Both the position numbers and the translations under genes were made by a program. From positions 1 to 56,006 of the forward strand of contig CAUEYX010000020.1 in NCBI GenBank assembly GCA_959022495.1: 56,006 bases of DNA, in the 5' to 3' direction. Shown one piece after another: positions 17,341 to 26,130 of this stretch. Position 1 is the first letter of the stretch, and each line of letters opens with the position of its first letter. The notes under the pieces are model-generated. The model was not told the DNA's origin. It made no database searches and saw only the letters and a program-made list of their open reading frames with translations. Origin of the DNA: an uncultured Lachnospiraceae bacterium. Its GTDB lineage: Bacteria > Bacillota > Clostridia > Lachnospirales > Lachnospiraceae.

Positions 17341-17383
17341 GTACTTAATTTTCAGACAACACCAGAGAAAGCGGGGCGGGGAA

Positions 17384-18505
17384 ATGACTGGAAGATGCAG
17401 TTTATGCGGCGGCAGGCTGAACAACGGGGTATGCGAATTCTGCGGCCTTAATAATAAAATGTACAGCCGGGAGTATCGCAAAGACCCATATCACCTTTCG
17501 GATACAGAAAAGAAACCGAAAACACACGGTGCTCCACCAGGGCAGGCGCCGATGTCAGCCGACAGGAGGAATCGCTTCGGCACTGCCGGGCGCCAGCCGG
17601 TGTTTCCCTCAAGATCCCAGCCGCGGAAGCGGCGGGATGCTTCCCTCTGGAAGAAAAGCCAGGACATCCGGGTCAGAAAATACAAGGCTGCGGCATTATT
17701 CACTATCGTTATTGTTATAATCTGCGCAGCGGCTCCTGTATTATTCCAGGCGGGCAGGTCCGTAGTTGAGACCGGTTCCCTGCCGGATGGGGACTCCTGG
17801 CAGACAATCATTGACAATCTGTTTAAAGATGACGGTGACCTCTCTTCCGATTTCTGGGACTATGACCTTTACGAATTTGTCACCAGAGAGATTCCGGAGA
17901 CGGGCAGTACATACGAGGCATCTCTCGGAAGCGGCATCTATCAGGCTGGCGTCCATATACCGGAAGGCATTTACCGGGTGGAGCTTCTATCAGGAAACGG
18001 CAGCCTCACCCTGTCCGATTCAGAGAACAGCATCTACGACTCAGCCTGGTTCGGCTCGGATGAGGAGTACGATGAGATAGAGGAACTGGACGACTTCCGT
18101 CTGTACAGCGGAGCGCAGATCTCCATTGACGGCGGGGCTGTTCTGTCGTTTATAACAGAAAACGCGCAGCCTCTGACGGCGGAGCCCACAGCAAATCCCC
18201 TGACAGATACACTGACTCCTGCCCCGGGGACATATATAGTGGGGGAAGACCGCATTCCGGAGGGAATCTATGATATTATTTTAAAAGACGGGGAAGGCTA
18301 TCTATCATTTCATCTGGACCTCATTTATCCCGACGGCTCCAGCGAATACTTGTGGGCGTTCCGGGATTCGGACTCTCCGGAAGGCCGGCTGAGGAATCTC
18401 ATTCTCCCTGCCGGGACATCGCTTACCCTGGACGGCGATCCGGTTGATTTCGTTCCAAGTGAAGGCTATTTTGAGATTGATTACACACAGTATCCATGGA
18501 ATTAG
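17384..18505 (+). CDS. Zinc-ribbon membrane protein with two repeated beta-type ectodomains
   Basis: Protein of 373 residues. The N-terminus is a zinc ribbon with two CxxC pairs (CSLCGGRLNNGVCEFCG, residues about 5-21), followed by a basic, disordered stretch, one transmembrane helix (AAALFTIVIVIICAAAPVLF, about 105-124), and an extracellular part with two related ~80-residue modules. Each begins with a PEGIY motif (HIPEGIYRVELLSGNGSL; RIPEGIYDIILKDGEGYL). The start at 17384 is preferred over an upstream in-frame ATG because the promoter TATAAT lies inside the longer reading; the ribosome site is a weak GGGG. The function is unknown; the layout is a cytosolic zinc-ribbon sensor or tether with an external binding module. 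It is followed on the same strand by nfeD and SPFH genes. Confidence 0.8.
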   Translation: MTGRCSLCGGRLNNGVCEFCGLNNKMYSREYRKDPYHLSDTEKKPKTHGAPPGQAPMSADRRNRFGTAGRQPVFPSRSQPRKRRDASLWKKSQDIRVRKYKAAALFTIVIVIICAAAPVLFQAGRSVVETGSLPDGDSWQTIIDNLFKDDGDLSSDFWDYDLYEFVTREIPETGSTYEASLGSGIYQAGVHIPEGIYRVELLSGNGSLTLSDSENSIYDSAWFGSDEEYDEIEELDDFRLYSGAQISIDGGAVLSFITENAQPLTAEPTANPLTDTLTPAPGTYIVGEDRIPEGIYDIILKDGEGYLSFHLDLIYPDGSSEYLWAFRDSDSPEGRLRNLILPAGTSLTLDGDPVDFVPSEGYFEIDYTQYPWN

Positions 18506-18587
18506 CAAGTGTCTGATTTTGATTTTCACGGCACGTAGAAACGTACAGATTAAACTACAGAAAAATAAAAAGAAAAGGAGAGACTCG

Positions 18588-19058
18588 ATGGATTTAGTAT
18601 TTTTTAAAGTTTTTGCCGAAAATCCGTATCTGATATGGCTCGGTCTGTTCATCATACTGATTGTGATTGAGCTGATCACTGTGGGGCTGACTACAATCTG
18701 GTTTGCCGGCGGGGCGCTGGCAGCCATGCTCACCGCCATTTTCGGCGCGGGCCCGCTGATACAGATCCTGGTTTTTCTCGTCATCTCATGTGTCCTGCTT
18801 GTCTTCACACGCCCATGGGCAGTGAAGCATCTCAACCGGAAGCGGGTAAAGACGAACTACGAAAGCGAAATCGGAAGGATCATTAAACTGACAGAAAAAG
18901 TCGACAACCTGAACCAGACCGGGAAAAGTACTGTAAACGGACAGGAATGGACGGTGCGCAGCAAAGACAACAGGGAGATCCTGGAAGCGGGCGCTCTCGC
19001 GAAAGTCGTCGCTGTATCCGGGGTAAAATTGATTGTAGAAAAATACGAGGAGGAATAA
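18588..19058 (+). CDS. NfeD family membrane protein
   Basis: Protein of 156 residues: two or three N-terminal transmembrane helices (IWLGLFIILIVIELITVGL; TIWFAGGALAAMLTAIF; ILVFLVISCVLLVF) and a C-terminal OB-fold (about 85-154) with the typical GxxGxV-like strands (KSTVNGQEWTVRSKDN...AKVVAVSGVKLIV). This is the short NfeD class (YuaF/YbbJ) without a ClpP-like protease domain, which acts with SPFH proteins in membrane microdomains. The SPFH partner follows after 3 nt. AAAAGGAG lies 8 nt before the ATG at 18588; a longer in-frame ATG overlaps the previous gene and lacks a ribosome site. Confidence 0.9.
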   Translation: MDLVFFKVFAENPYLIWLGLFIILIVIELITVGLTTIWFAGGALAAMLTAIFGAGPLIQILVFLVISCVLLVFTRPWAVKHLNRKRVKTNYESEIGRIIKLTEKVDNLNQTGKSTVNGQEWTVRSKDNREILEAGALAKVVAVSGVKLIVEKYEEE

Positions 19059-19061
19059 CAA

Positions 19062-20030
19062 ATGAGCAGACTAATCAGTATCGGAGGTATCTTTTTTATC
19101 ATTGTTGTCATCCTGATCGTGGCTGTGCTGATCTCCTGTGTGAAGATTGTGCACCAGGCGCAGGCAGTCGTAGTTGAGCGCCTCGGCGCTTACCAGGCCA
19201 CATGGAACACAGGGCTTCATTTCAAGCTTCCCATTATTGACAGGGTGGCAAAGCGAATAGACCTCAAGGAACAGGTGGTGGACTTTCCGCCGCAGCCTGT
19301 AATTACAGAAGATAATGTCACCATGCAGATTGACACGGTCATTTTCTTCCAGATCACAGATCCCAAACTGTTCTGCTACGGAGTGGCTAACCCGATCATT
19401 GCCATCGAGAACCTGACGGCAACTACACTTCGCAACATCATCGGTGACCTGGAGCTGGACCAGACGCTTACATCCCGAGAGACCATTAATACAAAGATGC
19501 GCGCGGAGCTGGACCTGGCTACTGACCCGTGGGGCATCAAGGTAAACCGCGTGGAGCTGAAAAACATCATCCCGCCCACAGCCATCCGTGACGCCATGGA
19601 GAAGCAGATGAAGGCTGAGCGTGAACGAAGAGAGGCAATCCTCCGGGCAGAGGGTGAAAAGAAGTCCACGATTCTCGTGGCAGAGGGTCAGAAACAATCC
19701 GTCATCCTGGAAGCGGAGGCGAATAAGCAGGCGGCGATCCTCCAGGCGGAGGCGGAGAAAGAGAAGATGATCCGCGAGGCAGAGGGTGAGGCAGAAGCCA
19801 TCCTGAAGGTACAGCAGGCTACCGCGGACGGCCTGCGGTTCTTAAAAGAAGCCGGAGCAGATAACGCGGTACTTACCCTTAAGAGCCTGGAGGCCTTCGA
19901 GAAAGCCGCGGACGGCAGGGCGACTAAGATCATCGTGCCTTCACAGATCCAGGAGATCGCAGGACTTGTGAAGTCGATCACAGAAATTGCGGCCAGCGAT
20001 GAGACAGGGCAGGCTGTTCCGGAGAAATAA
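19062..20030 (+). CDS. SPFH/Band 7 (stomatin/QmcA-like) protein
   Basis: Protein of 322 residues: N-terminal membrane anchor (about 7-25), SPFH domain (about 30-190; IDLKEQVVDFPPQPVITEDN, LRNIIGDLELDQTLTSRE, WGIKVNRVELKNIIPP) and a long Glu/Ala-rich coiled coil (REAILRAEGEKKS...ILQAEAEKEKMIREAEGEAE), ending IIVPSQIQEIAGL. Such proteins oligomerise into cages at the membrane and organise proteases or lipids. GAGGAGG overlaps the end of nfeD, so the pair is an operon. The name QmcA-like is by architecture and by the nfeD neighbour. The operon ends at the bidirectional terminator at 20062-20106. Confidence 0.93.
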   Translation: MSRLISIGGIFFIIVVILIVAVLISCVKIVHQAQAVVVERLGAYQATWNTGLHFKLPIIDRVAKRIDLKEQVVDFPPQPVITEDNVTMQIDTVIFFQITDPKLFCYGVANPIIAIENLTATTLRNIIGDLELDQTLTSRETINTKMRAELDLATDPWGIKVNRVELKNIIPPTAIRDAMEKQMKAERERREAILRAEGEKKSTILVAEGQKQSVILEAEANKQAAILQAEAEKEKMIREAEGEAEAILKVQQATADGLRFLKEAGADNAVLTLKSLEAFEKAADGRATKIIVPSQIQEIAGLVKSITEIAASDETGQAVPEK

Positions 20031-20061
20031 GTAAAAGCCAGATAGCATATTCAGACGCAAA

Positions 20062-20106
20062 AACTGCCGCCGTGGTGTATGTTCCACAGCGGCAGTTCTT
20101 TTTTGT
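20062..20106. terminator. Bidirectional terminator between convergent genes
   Basis: AACTGCCGC-c-GTGG stem with its complement CCAC-a-GCGGCAGTT and an 8-nt loop, flanked by A-run and T-run. Serves both the SPFH operon (+) and the alarmone synthetase gene (-). Confidence 0.9.
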
Positions 20107-20115
20107 GAAATTAAT

Positions 20116-20871
20116 TTACCGGCACGCTTCTCCTGCTGCTTCAAGATGCAGCAATTTCTGATCTTTCCTGTTCCCGATCACATTTTCCAACACTTCATCC
20201 ATATTGTTCCTGCTGGATTCGTGGACAATGCACTCCTGGATCGCTTCATTGAGCGAGAGCATCTTATCATCCAGTTCTGCTACCATCTTCGCGCATTCCC
20301 GCAGATCCCTGCTGATATAATCCGGCGCATTGCCCTCGAACTTATAATAAATCTTATGCTCCAGGCTCGCCCAGAAATCCATGGCGATCGTACGGATCTG
20401 AATCTCCACCTTCGTATCCACCACGCTGTCTGACAGGAAAATGGGAACCGAGACAAGCATATGATAGCTCTTGTAACCGCTCTCTTTCGGGTTCTTTATG
20501 TAATCCTTAATTGAGAGCACCTTCAAGTCACTCTGGTTACCGATCATCTCTGCCAGCCGGTAGATATCGGATGTAAAAGAGCAGATCAGCCTTACGCCTG
20601 CGATATCGTTGATATAGCGGACCATATTTTCAATGGACGCCTCATATCCGTAGCGTTTGAGTTTCTTTACGATACTCTCCGCTGTTTTGATCCTTGTCTT
20701 GATGTGTTCGATCGGGTTGTACTGATGTACATGCTGAAATTCGTCATTTAGTATCTCCAGCTTTGTGCCTACTTCTTTCAAAGCTGCATTGTAGAGAAAG
20801 ATAACTGTTTTCCAACTGTCGACATCCTCGTAGCTCTTTAATGCAGCCTCAACCTGTTGTTCACATTTCAT
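20116..20871 (-). CDS. Small alarmone synthetase (RelA/SpoT-domain GTP pyrophosphokinase)
   Basis: Cytosolic enzyme of 251 residues that makes (p)ppGpp from ATP and GTP/GDP. Only the synthetase domain is present (no HD hydrolase, TGS or ACT), so it belongs to the small alarmone synthetases (RelQ/YjbM-like). Visible motifs: IKTRIKTAESIVKKL near residue 58, DIAGVRLICSF, DYIKNPKESGYKSYHMLV and VEIQIRTIAMDFWASLEHKI, followed by a helical tail. Preceded by GGGGGAT before the ATG at 20871 and by the promoter at 20908-20936; convergent with the SPFH gene. RelP versus RelQ class cannot be settled by eye. Confidence 0.9.
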   Translation of the reverse strand: MKCEQQVEAALKSYEDVDSWKTVIFLYNAALKEVGTKLEILNDEFQHVHQYNPIEHIKTRIKTAESIVKKLKRYGYEASIENMVRYINDIAGVRLICSFTSDIYRLAEMIGNQSDLKVLSIKDYIKNPKESGYKSYHMLVSVPIFLSDSVVDTKVEIQIRTIAMDFWASLEHKIYYKFEGNAPDYISRDLRECAKMVAELDDKMLSLNEAIQECIVHESSRNNMDEVLENVIGNRKDQKLLHLEAAGEACR

Positions 20872-20907
20872 CGCGGATATCCCCCATTGGTTGTTTTATC
20901 TTCAAAA

Positions 20908-20936
20908 ATTATACCATATTTTGTGTTTTCTGTCAC
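20908..20936 (-). promoter_or_regulatory. Promoter of the alarmone synthetase gene
   Basis: On the minus strand GTGACA-17-TATAAT with an extended -10 (TGGTATAAT). Confidence 0.65.
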
Positions 20937-21001
20937 AGAGTTCGCTCTATTTTATAATCTTTTTAGTAATCGAACGGTCATAGGGCTAAACTGCTGCTTT
21001 T

Positions 21002-22057
21002 TTACATCTCCAGCTTCATGTCTCCCGGATGAATCCACTTTTTCTTCCGCATAAATTCGGATGCCAGCAGCGTCAGCACTGCGGGAAGAATGAACTGAAT
21101 CAGCAGTATCTTTAACAGTACGACCGCGCCGCTCTCTGTCTGCGTCATCACCTGCCATGTCATCAGCGGTCCCACAAGCCCCGCTGTCCCCATCCCGGAG
21201 CCAGTCGCGTTGTTCGTCATGTGAAAGAGCATCGTTCCCACCGGTCCCAGGACCGCGCTGGAAAAGATCGCGGGAATCCATATCTGAGGGTGCCGCACAA
21301 TATTGGGTACCTGGAGCATGGACGTCCCGATACCCTGAGCCAGGAACCCGCTGAATTTATTTTCCCGCCAGCTGGCCACAGCGAAGCCGATCATATTACA
21401 GCAGCATCCCACAGTCGCCGCTCCTGCCGCCAGGCCGGAGAGATTCAATATCACTCCCAGCGCCGCAGAACTGATCGGCAGTGTCAGGATCATTCCCATA
21501 AGTACAGACACCACAATGCCCATGAGCAGCGGCTGCTGCTCAGTCCCCCAGTTAATCAGCGAACCGAGCCATGCCATAAAGCCAGATATGGGCGGCCCCA
21601 CAAGCAGGCCGGCCGCGGCGCCGGCACTGATACAGACAAGAGGTGTAAGAATGATGTCCAGCCTGGTCCTGCCTGAGACCAGAATCCCCAGTTCAATCGC
21701 CACGTAGGCTGCCACAAATGCGCCCAATGGCTCGCCTGGCCCGGCCAGGACCAGATTCCCGTCCACCAGCATTTCCCCGGACATCAGATCTCCCGCAAAT
21801 GCCCCGATCATTCCCACAACACCCGCGGATACGATAACCAGATGCCCTGCGTCCAGCTTGCGCGCCACGCCGGTTCCGATCCCGGCACCGGTGAGCCCTG
21901 CCGCGGTTTTTCCGATCATATAGATCACATTTCCCATCTCTCCGCCCGCGAATGTCCCAATCTGCTGGATGATCGTACCGATGATCAGTGTAGCAAACAG
22001 CCCCTGGGCCATACCGCTGAGCCCGTCAACAAATATCCTGTCCAGAATCTTTTTCAT
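21002..22057 (-). CDS. PfoR/PTS EIIC_2-like membrane protein
   Basis: Very hydrophobic protein of 351 residues with about nine to ten transmembrane helices, Gly-rich (for example GKTAAGLTGAGIGTGVARKL; GMILTLPISSAALGVIL). It matches the EIIC_2 family that includes the PfoR regulator/transporter of clostridia; these lack an attached IIA/IIB domain. It may move a sugar-like solute or act as a regulator; no phosphotransfer motif is visible. GAGAGGAAG precedes the ATG. It follows a small GNAT-N-terminal-like gene by 39 nt on the same strand and probably shares its transcript. Confidence 0.85.
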   Translation of the reverse strand: MKKILDRIFVDGLSGMAQGLFATLIIGTIIQQIGTFAGGEMGNVIYMIGKTAAGLTGAGIGTGVARKLDAGHLVIVSAGVVGMIGAFAGDLMSGEMLVDGNLVLAGPGEPLGAFVAAYVAIELGILVSGRTRLDIILTPLVCISAGAAAGLLVGPPISGFMAWLGSLINWGTEQQPLLMGIVVSVLMGMILTLPISSAALGVILNLSGLAAGAATVGCCCNMIGFAVASWRENKFSGFLAQGIGTSMLQVPNIVRHPQIWIPAIFSSAVLGPVGTMLFHMTNNATGSGMGTAGLVGPLMTWQVMTQTESGAVVLLKILLIQFILPAVLTLLASEFMRKKKWIHPGDMKLEM

Positions 22058-22096
22058 GATCTCTTCCTCTCTCTGTCCTTCAGGAGCCCCGGCATA

Positions 22097-22540
22097 CTAT
22101 CTTGTCAGCACTGCCCACTCGCCTTCGTGTTCCGCTTTCTCTAAGTATTCCACCGGATTTCCTTCCTTGTCCCTGATTCCCGGCAGTGTTCTGCCTGTCT
22201 CCATATTGTAATCCGTCAAAAGCCAGCTCACGATATTGACATTATCCCGTCTTCCCGCTACCATCTGAGGGGCCTCGATGCCCATCATCTCCTCCAGGAA
22301 ATCAATGCCCACCTGGTTGTCTTTACAGTAGAGAAGGAGCGTCCCGTGAAGCCACAGATAGACACCTCGCACCTTCTGTCCGGCTTCCTCCGTCCCCGGT
22401 TCTTCGTCAATATACACTGTCTGGAAGGGCGTATCCACCCCGGATGCCTCCACCGCGCCGGCAATCGCCCTTCCATACGGCTCTTCCATTAAGTAACTTT
22501 CCAATATGGATCTGTCCGCCTCTGTACATAACCTGATCAT
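22097..22540 (-). CDS. Protein resembling the N-terminal domain of clostridial GNAT acetyltransferases
   Basis: Protein of 147 residues beginning MIRLCTEADRSILESYLMEE, the pattern found at the N-terminus of a group of clostridial GNAT-family proteins (an adapter half before the catalytic acetyltransferase domain). The catalytic half with the acetyl-CoA loop (Q/RxxGxG/A) is absent; the frame ends normally with a stop. It could be a stand-alone N-domain or a truncated gene. AGGAGG lies upstream of the ATG. The next gene downstream encodes the PfoR-like membrane protein. Function unknown. Confidence 0.6.
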   Translation of the reverse strand: MIRLCTEADRSILESYLMEEPYGRAIAGAVEASGVDTPFQTVYIDEEPGTEEAGQKVRGVYLWLHGTLLLYCKDNQVGIDFLEEMMGIEAPQMVAGRRDNVNIVSWLLTDYNMETGRTLPGIRDKEGNPVEYLEKAEHEGEWAVLTR

Positions 22541-22742
22541 ATCTGTCTTTCCTCCTGGTCCCGCTTTTTCTAAACCTTGTACACCCGTTCCCGGATTATC
22601 TTTCGTAATTCCTCTAATACTATATCAAAAAGCTTCCTCCCAGGCAACGGAAGATTTTCGCCCGTTTCCCGCATCACCGTAATTTTGTAAATGACTTTTG
22701 ATGCCGCCTGTGTTAGAATAGCAGGAAGAAAGGAGCTCTCTT

Positions 22743-23006
22743 ATGTTTCGTTTATGGGGAAAGGAATTTAAAGACAACCGGATGCTGAGGGACACTGTGA
22801 TCTGCGATGAGACAGATGACACCCGCACCCACAAGATCTTCAACGCATTGGATCAGATCTGTTATGAATTCGATTTAAGCAAGCCAATCTGGCTGGACAA
22901 TACAATCGCAGAGTTCAAGCGCCACGCAAAAGCGCGGTTTTATCAGGATAATTTCGTGGATTCGATTGACTTTGATTATCTGGAAATACAGGTGATAGAG
23001 GAGTGA
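22743..23006 (+). CDS. Conserved-looking hypothetical protein (87 aa)
   Basis: Acidic 87-residue soluble protein (MFRLWGKEFKDNRMLRDTVI...), rich in Asp/Phe, with no membrane segment or known motif. It resembles small hypothetical proteins common in Lachnospiraceae but I cannot name a family. AAAGGAG lies 8 nt before the ATG and a TGACTT-16-TAGAAT promoter-like pair is just upstream. Its stop codon lies in the loop of a strong terminator hairpin. Confidence 0.75.
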   Translation: MFRLWGKEFKDNRMLRDTVICDETDDTRTHKIFNALDQICYEFDLSKPIWLDNTIAEFKRHAKARFYQDNFVDSIDFDYLEIQVIEE

Positions 23007-23021
23007 CCTCCTCCATCACCT
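22990..23021. terminator. Terminator hairpin at the convergent junction
   Basis: AGGTGAT-a-GAGGAG / CTCCTC-c-ATCACCT with TGAC in the loop (contains the stop of the 87-aa gene), followed by a T-rich stretch. Probably serves also the ABC permease gene read from the other strand. Confidence 0.85.
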
Positions 23022-23030
23022 GTTATTTTA

Positions 23031-24473
23031 TTACTGGCTGCGGATTGCCTCCAGCGGGCTCAGCGCCATTGCCCTGCGCGCCGGGAAATATCCTGCCGCC
23101 GTGCCCACAAATACGGCAAACAGAGTGGATACAAGCAGCAGCCATACAGGGATTACCGAGATATTCCCGTTTATCCCCATACTGCCTCCCGAGACAAATG
23201 CGTCAATCACCGCCGATATAATCAAGCTTAAAATATTTCCGATCATCCCTCCTCCCAGTCCGATAAATGCCGCTTCTATGAGAAACAGACGGCGGATATT
23301 TTTAAGTCCGCAGCCAATGACCTTCATAACCCCGATTTCTTTTGTCCGCTCATAAATAGACATCATCATTGTATTAGCAATTCCGATGGCCGCTACCAGA
23401 AGGGAAACCGCGCCGATTCCGCCCAGAACGGCCTGGGCCATGGCAAACTGCTTCTTCATGCTTTGGATATATTCTATATTTGTTTCCACATTATATCCAA
23501 GGCTGCGGATTGTGCTGGACAATGCTTCTACGCTCTCCAAATCATCCGCCTGTACTTTCGCCGCGCTATAGACAAATCTGCTGTACGGCTTCCCGCTCTT
23601 TGTGGAGGGCTGTCCCGGGATCACACGCCCGCGGAATTCTTTTTTGAGATATTCCCTCAGTTTATCCAGATCACAGTAGACCTTAAATGAATCCGAGTTA
23701 TAACTGTCCATGCCTCCCGCCAATATGCCGCTTCCTTTCACTACATACTTTTTTGGCGCTGCCGGCGCCCGGCTGCCCTGCGCGCTGCCACCGGCGCTGC
23801 TTTCTCCGCCGCCTTCCCCGCTGTCAGCAGTTCCGACTGCCGGCGTGCTCTGCGACTGATAATAACCGTCCTGGTCAAGGACCAGAAACATTGTGTCATT
23901 CTTAAGGTCAATATCCGGTACTTCTCCTGTTTCCCAGTAAGTTCTCCCCGATGATTTATCAGCAAAACCGCCGAGAACTGCATTTCCATACACAAGTTCC
24001 AGCTGCGGGCTCTCCGGATCTGGCAGTTTCCCTCCTTCCTCCAGGTCCAGTTTCAGAGATTTCAGCCCTTGTTCCGTCATGCCGCACAGTTCGAAACTTC
24101 CTTCATAACGACCCTTAAGCCCGATGACCGGAACGTTGAGCATCGGTTCCACACTTTTGACATTTTCCAGCCTCCGCAGATCTTTTATTACATCATCTGT
24201 AATATATCTGCTCTTCTCACCATCGGAGGAACCGCCGGCGCCCGCGCTGTCGAAATACATTCCCCCACTTTCTTTTCCAGTCACCAGAATGCCTGTGGTC
24301 CCGCCGTTCTGCTCCACCTCCTCATACATGGACTCCTGCAGTCCCAGCCCCAGAGAGATCATGACCACGATCGAGGCAGTCCCGATCACCACTCCAAGAA
24401 TTGTGAGGAATGTCCGCAGTTTCCTCCTCTTGAGGCTGTTACTGCTCATCCTCAGTAAATCGCTCCACCTCAT
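23031..24473 (-). CDS. MacB/FtsX-type ABC transporter permease
   Basis: Protein of 480 residues: N-terminal transmembrane helix (LRTFLTILGVVIGTASIVVMI, about 19-40), large extracytoplasmic domain (about 45-350) with a Ser/Gly-rich insertion, then three helices (AQAVLGGIGAVSLLVAAIGIANTMMMS; FIGLGGGMIGNILSLIISAVI; IPVWLLLVSTLFAVFVGTAAG) and the conserved YFPARRAMALSPLEAIRS end. This is the MacB_PCD/FtsX architecture used for mechanotransmission across the membrane rather than classical transport. It overlaps the upstream ectodomain gene by 35 nt and has GAGGAGG before its ATG. Forms a complex with the ATPase at 26117-26836 (inferred). Confidence 0.92.
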   Translation of the reverse strand: MRWSDLLRMSSNSLKRRKLRTFLTILGVVIGTASIVVMISLGLGLQESMYEEVEQNGGTTGILVTGKESGGMYFDSAGAGGSSDGEKSRYITDDVIKDLRRLENVKSVEPMLNVPVIGLKGRYEGSFELCGMTEQGLKSLKLDLEEGGKLPDPESPQLELVYGNAVLGGFADKSSGRTYWETGEVPDIDLKNDTMFLVLDQDGYYQSQSTPAVGTADSGEGGGESSAGGSAQGSRAPAAPKKYVVKGSGILAGGMDSYNSDSFKVYCDLDKLREYLKKEFRGRVIPGQPSTKSGKPYSRFVYSAAKVQADDLESVEALSSTIRSLGYNVETNIEYIQSMKKQFAMAQAVLGGIGAVSLLVAAIGIANTMMMSIYERTKEIGVMKVIGCGLKNIRRLFLIEAAFIGLGGGMIGNILSLIISAVIDAFVSGGSMGINGNISVIPVWLLLVSTLFAVFVGTAAGYFPARRAMALSPLEAIRSQ

Positions 24474-26130
24474 CGAACAATTCCTCCTCCTCTGCTTCGC
24501 GGATCTTTCTCTTTCTCCGTTTTATCAAGAATACACTCCCTGCCGCGGCAGCTGCGGCTACAACGACAGCTGCCAGTATCACCCATGGTATTCCCTGTCC
24601 TTCCTCCGGTATATCCTCAGGCAGCATTCCCATATCATCCATCCCCGCGTCCTCCATAACCGTCACGGAAAATTTCTGTTCGGCGGTCTTTACATTGCCT
24701 GCGTCGTCTTCATAGGTAAGGACCAGCCTGCATTCCTCTGCTCCTTTTGTCGCCTTTTTCGCGGTGACAATGGCATCAATGGTTCCTGTGGCGCCCGCAT
24801 CGAGATTCCCGATAAATTGTTCCTGGGCATCCAGCATTTTCCCCTCAAAGCGTGCTTTTACGTTGTACATCTTAACACGTCCGAGATTATACAGGCTGCA
24901 GGAAATATTAGCTTCCTCGCCAGCCGCCACTTCCTCCGGCGCAATCTGGATTTTACTGAATTCAAAACGGGCCTCCTGTTTGACCGGAATTGCCAGGCTG
25001 GACTGGACTTCATACTGGGCTGCCGCGCTGTCCTCATATTTCATGCTCATGCTGATACTGTATGGCTTCTGCACTAGATCCGCCCTGGAATTCAGGTTGA
25101 TCTCAATATCTTTCGTGCCGCCTGCCGGTATGCTCTCCAGATACACCGAGCTTGATCCCGATGCCGGAAGGAATGCCGGTGCTTCTGCCGCCGCTTCCGT
25201 GCCGGATGAAGGCGCCTGGAAATCAAAAAGCATGTTCGAAACCGCGGTCCGTGACGATGTATTTTTTAAATGCACAACTAATTTAAAATCATTTCCCGCA
25301 CGGACCTCTCCCGGTTCTGTGGTGAATCCCGTGACAATCACTCTCGGCACAGAGCCGCCTGACGAACTGCCGCCGGAAGGAGCGCCCTCGCCAGCCGCGC
25401 CGCCGGAGATCATCGGTTCACTGTTATAGACAGACCCGCCCGCAGTTCCCCCGTCATAGGCCGGTGCCTTGCCGCCTGTCCCTTGAGTATTCCCTGGATT
25501 CTCTCCGCCGCTGCCCGCTCCGGAAGACGAACCGGAATTTGACGTTCCTCCACCGGATGGCTTTTCCTCAGCCGGCTTATCCTGCGCTGCTGTCTTAACG
25601 AAAACATATTTTTCTGTCTCATAGGCCTTCTCGCCGTCATCATAAGTAATATGGAAGGTGAGTTTGTATGCCTTTCCGCTCACACTGTTCTTCACCGTAA
25701 GCATATTTTCATCTGTTCCCCAGACCGCATCCACCTGCTTCCCTGCTTCTAAAGTCCCCAGCTCCTGTTCATAATTGAGCTGGTCCATCTCAAATACCCA
25801 TTCGGATTCTTCCTTTATCACAGGGCTGATCCGCACATTCTGGGCGTCAGTATTTCCATTGTTTTTTACGCTGATCTGAAGTTTCACCTTCTCGCCCGCT
25901 CGGAAAACCGGTGTCTTTTGTCCGTCCCCCACACTGATCTGGATCTGCGCCAGTGTTCTGGCACCCTGGACTCTGCCGCCCAATCCTTCCGCTGCTCCCG
26001 CGGCGGCTGCGCTTTCTCCTGAACCGCCGTCTGCGTATACTGCCGCCGGGAGTGCTGCTGTCACCATAAATACCGCGCACAACACTGCCGCTCCTGTCCT
26101 TTTTAAGATCGTTCTGCTACGCTTTTTCAT
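24439..26130 (-). CDS. Secreted CARDB/COG1361-like ectodomain protein with C-terminal anchor
   Basis: About 563 residues: signal peptide (cleavage near AVYA-DGG), then several Ig-like CARDB/S-layer-type domains (GEKVKLQISVKNNGNTDAQN; GNDFKLVVHLKNTSSRTAVS; GEEANISCSLYNLGRVKMYN), a low-complexity Gly/Ser/Asn-rich linker around residues 190-260, and a C-terminal transmembrane helix (WVILAAVVVAAAAAAGSVFL) with a basic then acidic cytosolic tail. It lies between and overlaps both the ATPase gene (14-20 nt) and the permease gene (35 nt), so the three are made together. It occupies the place of a MacA-like adaptor; it probably binds the permease ectodomain or a cell-wall ligand. Start ATG at 26130 (GGAGG 10 nt upstream); GTG at 26136 is possible. 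Confidence 0.82.
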   Translation of the reverse strand: MKKRSRTILKRTGAAVLCAVFMVTAALPAAVYADGGSGESAAAAGAAEGLGGRVQGARTLAQIQISVGDGQKTPVFRAGEKVKLQISVKNNGNTDAQNVRISPVIKEESEWVFEMDQLNYEQELGTLEAGKQVDAVWGTDENMLTVKNSVSGKAYKLTFHITYDDGEKAYETEKYVFVKTAAQDKPAEEKPSGGGTSNSGSSSGAGSGGENPGNTQGTGGKAPAYDGGTAGGSVYNSEPMISGGAAGEGAPSGGSSSGGSVPRVIVTGFTTEPGEVRAGNDFKLVVHLKNTSSRTAVSNMLFDFQAPSSGTEAAAEAPAFLPASGSSSVYLESIPAGGTKDIEINLNSRADLVQKPYSISMSMKYEDSAAAQYEVQSSLAIPVKQEARFEFSKIQIAPEEVAAGEEANISCSLYNLGRVKMYNVKARFEGKMLDAQEQFIGNLDAGATGTIDAIVTAKKATKGAEECRLVLTYEDDAGNVKTAEQKFSVTVMEDAGMDDMGMLPEDIPEEGQGIPWVILAAVVVAAAAAAGSVFLIKRRKRKIREAEEEELFDEVERFTEDEQ

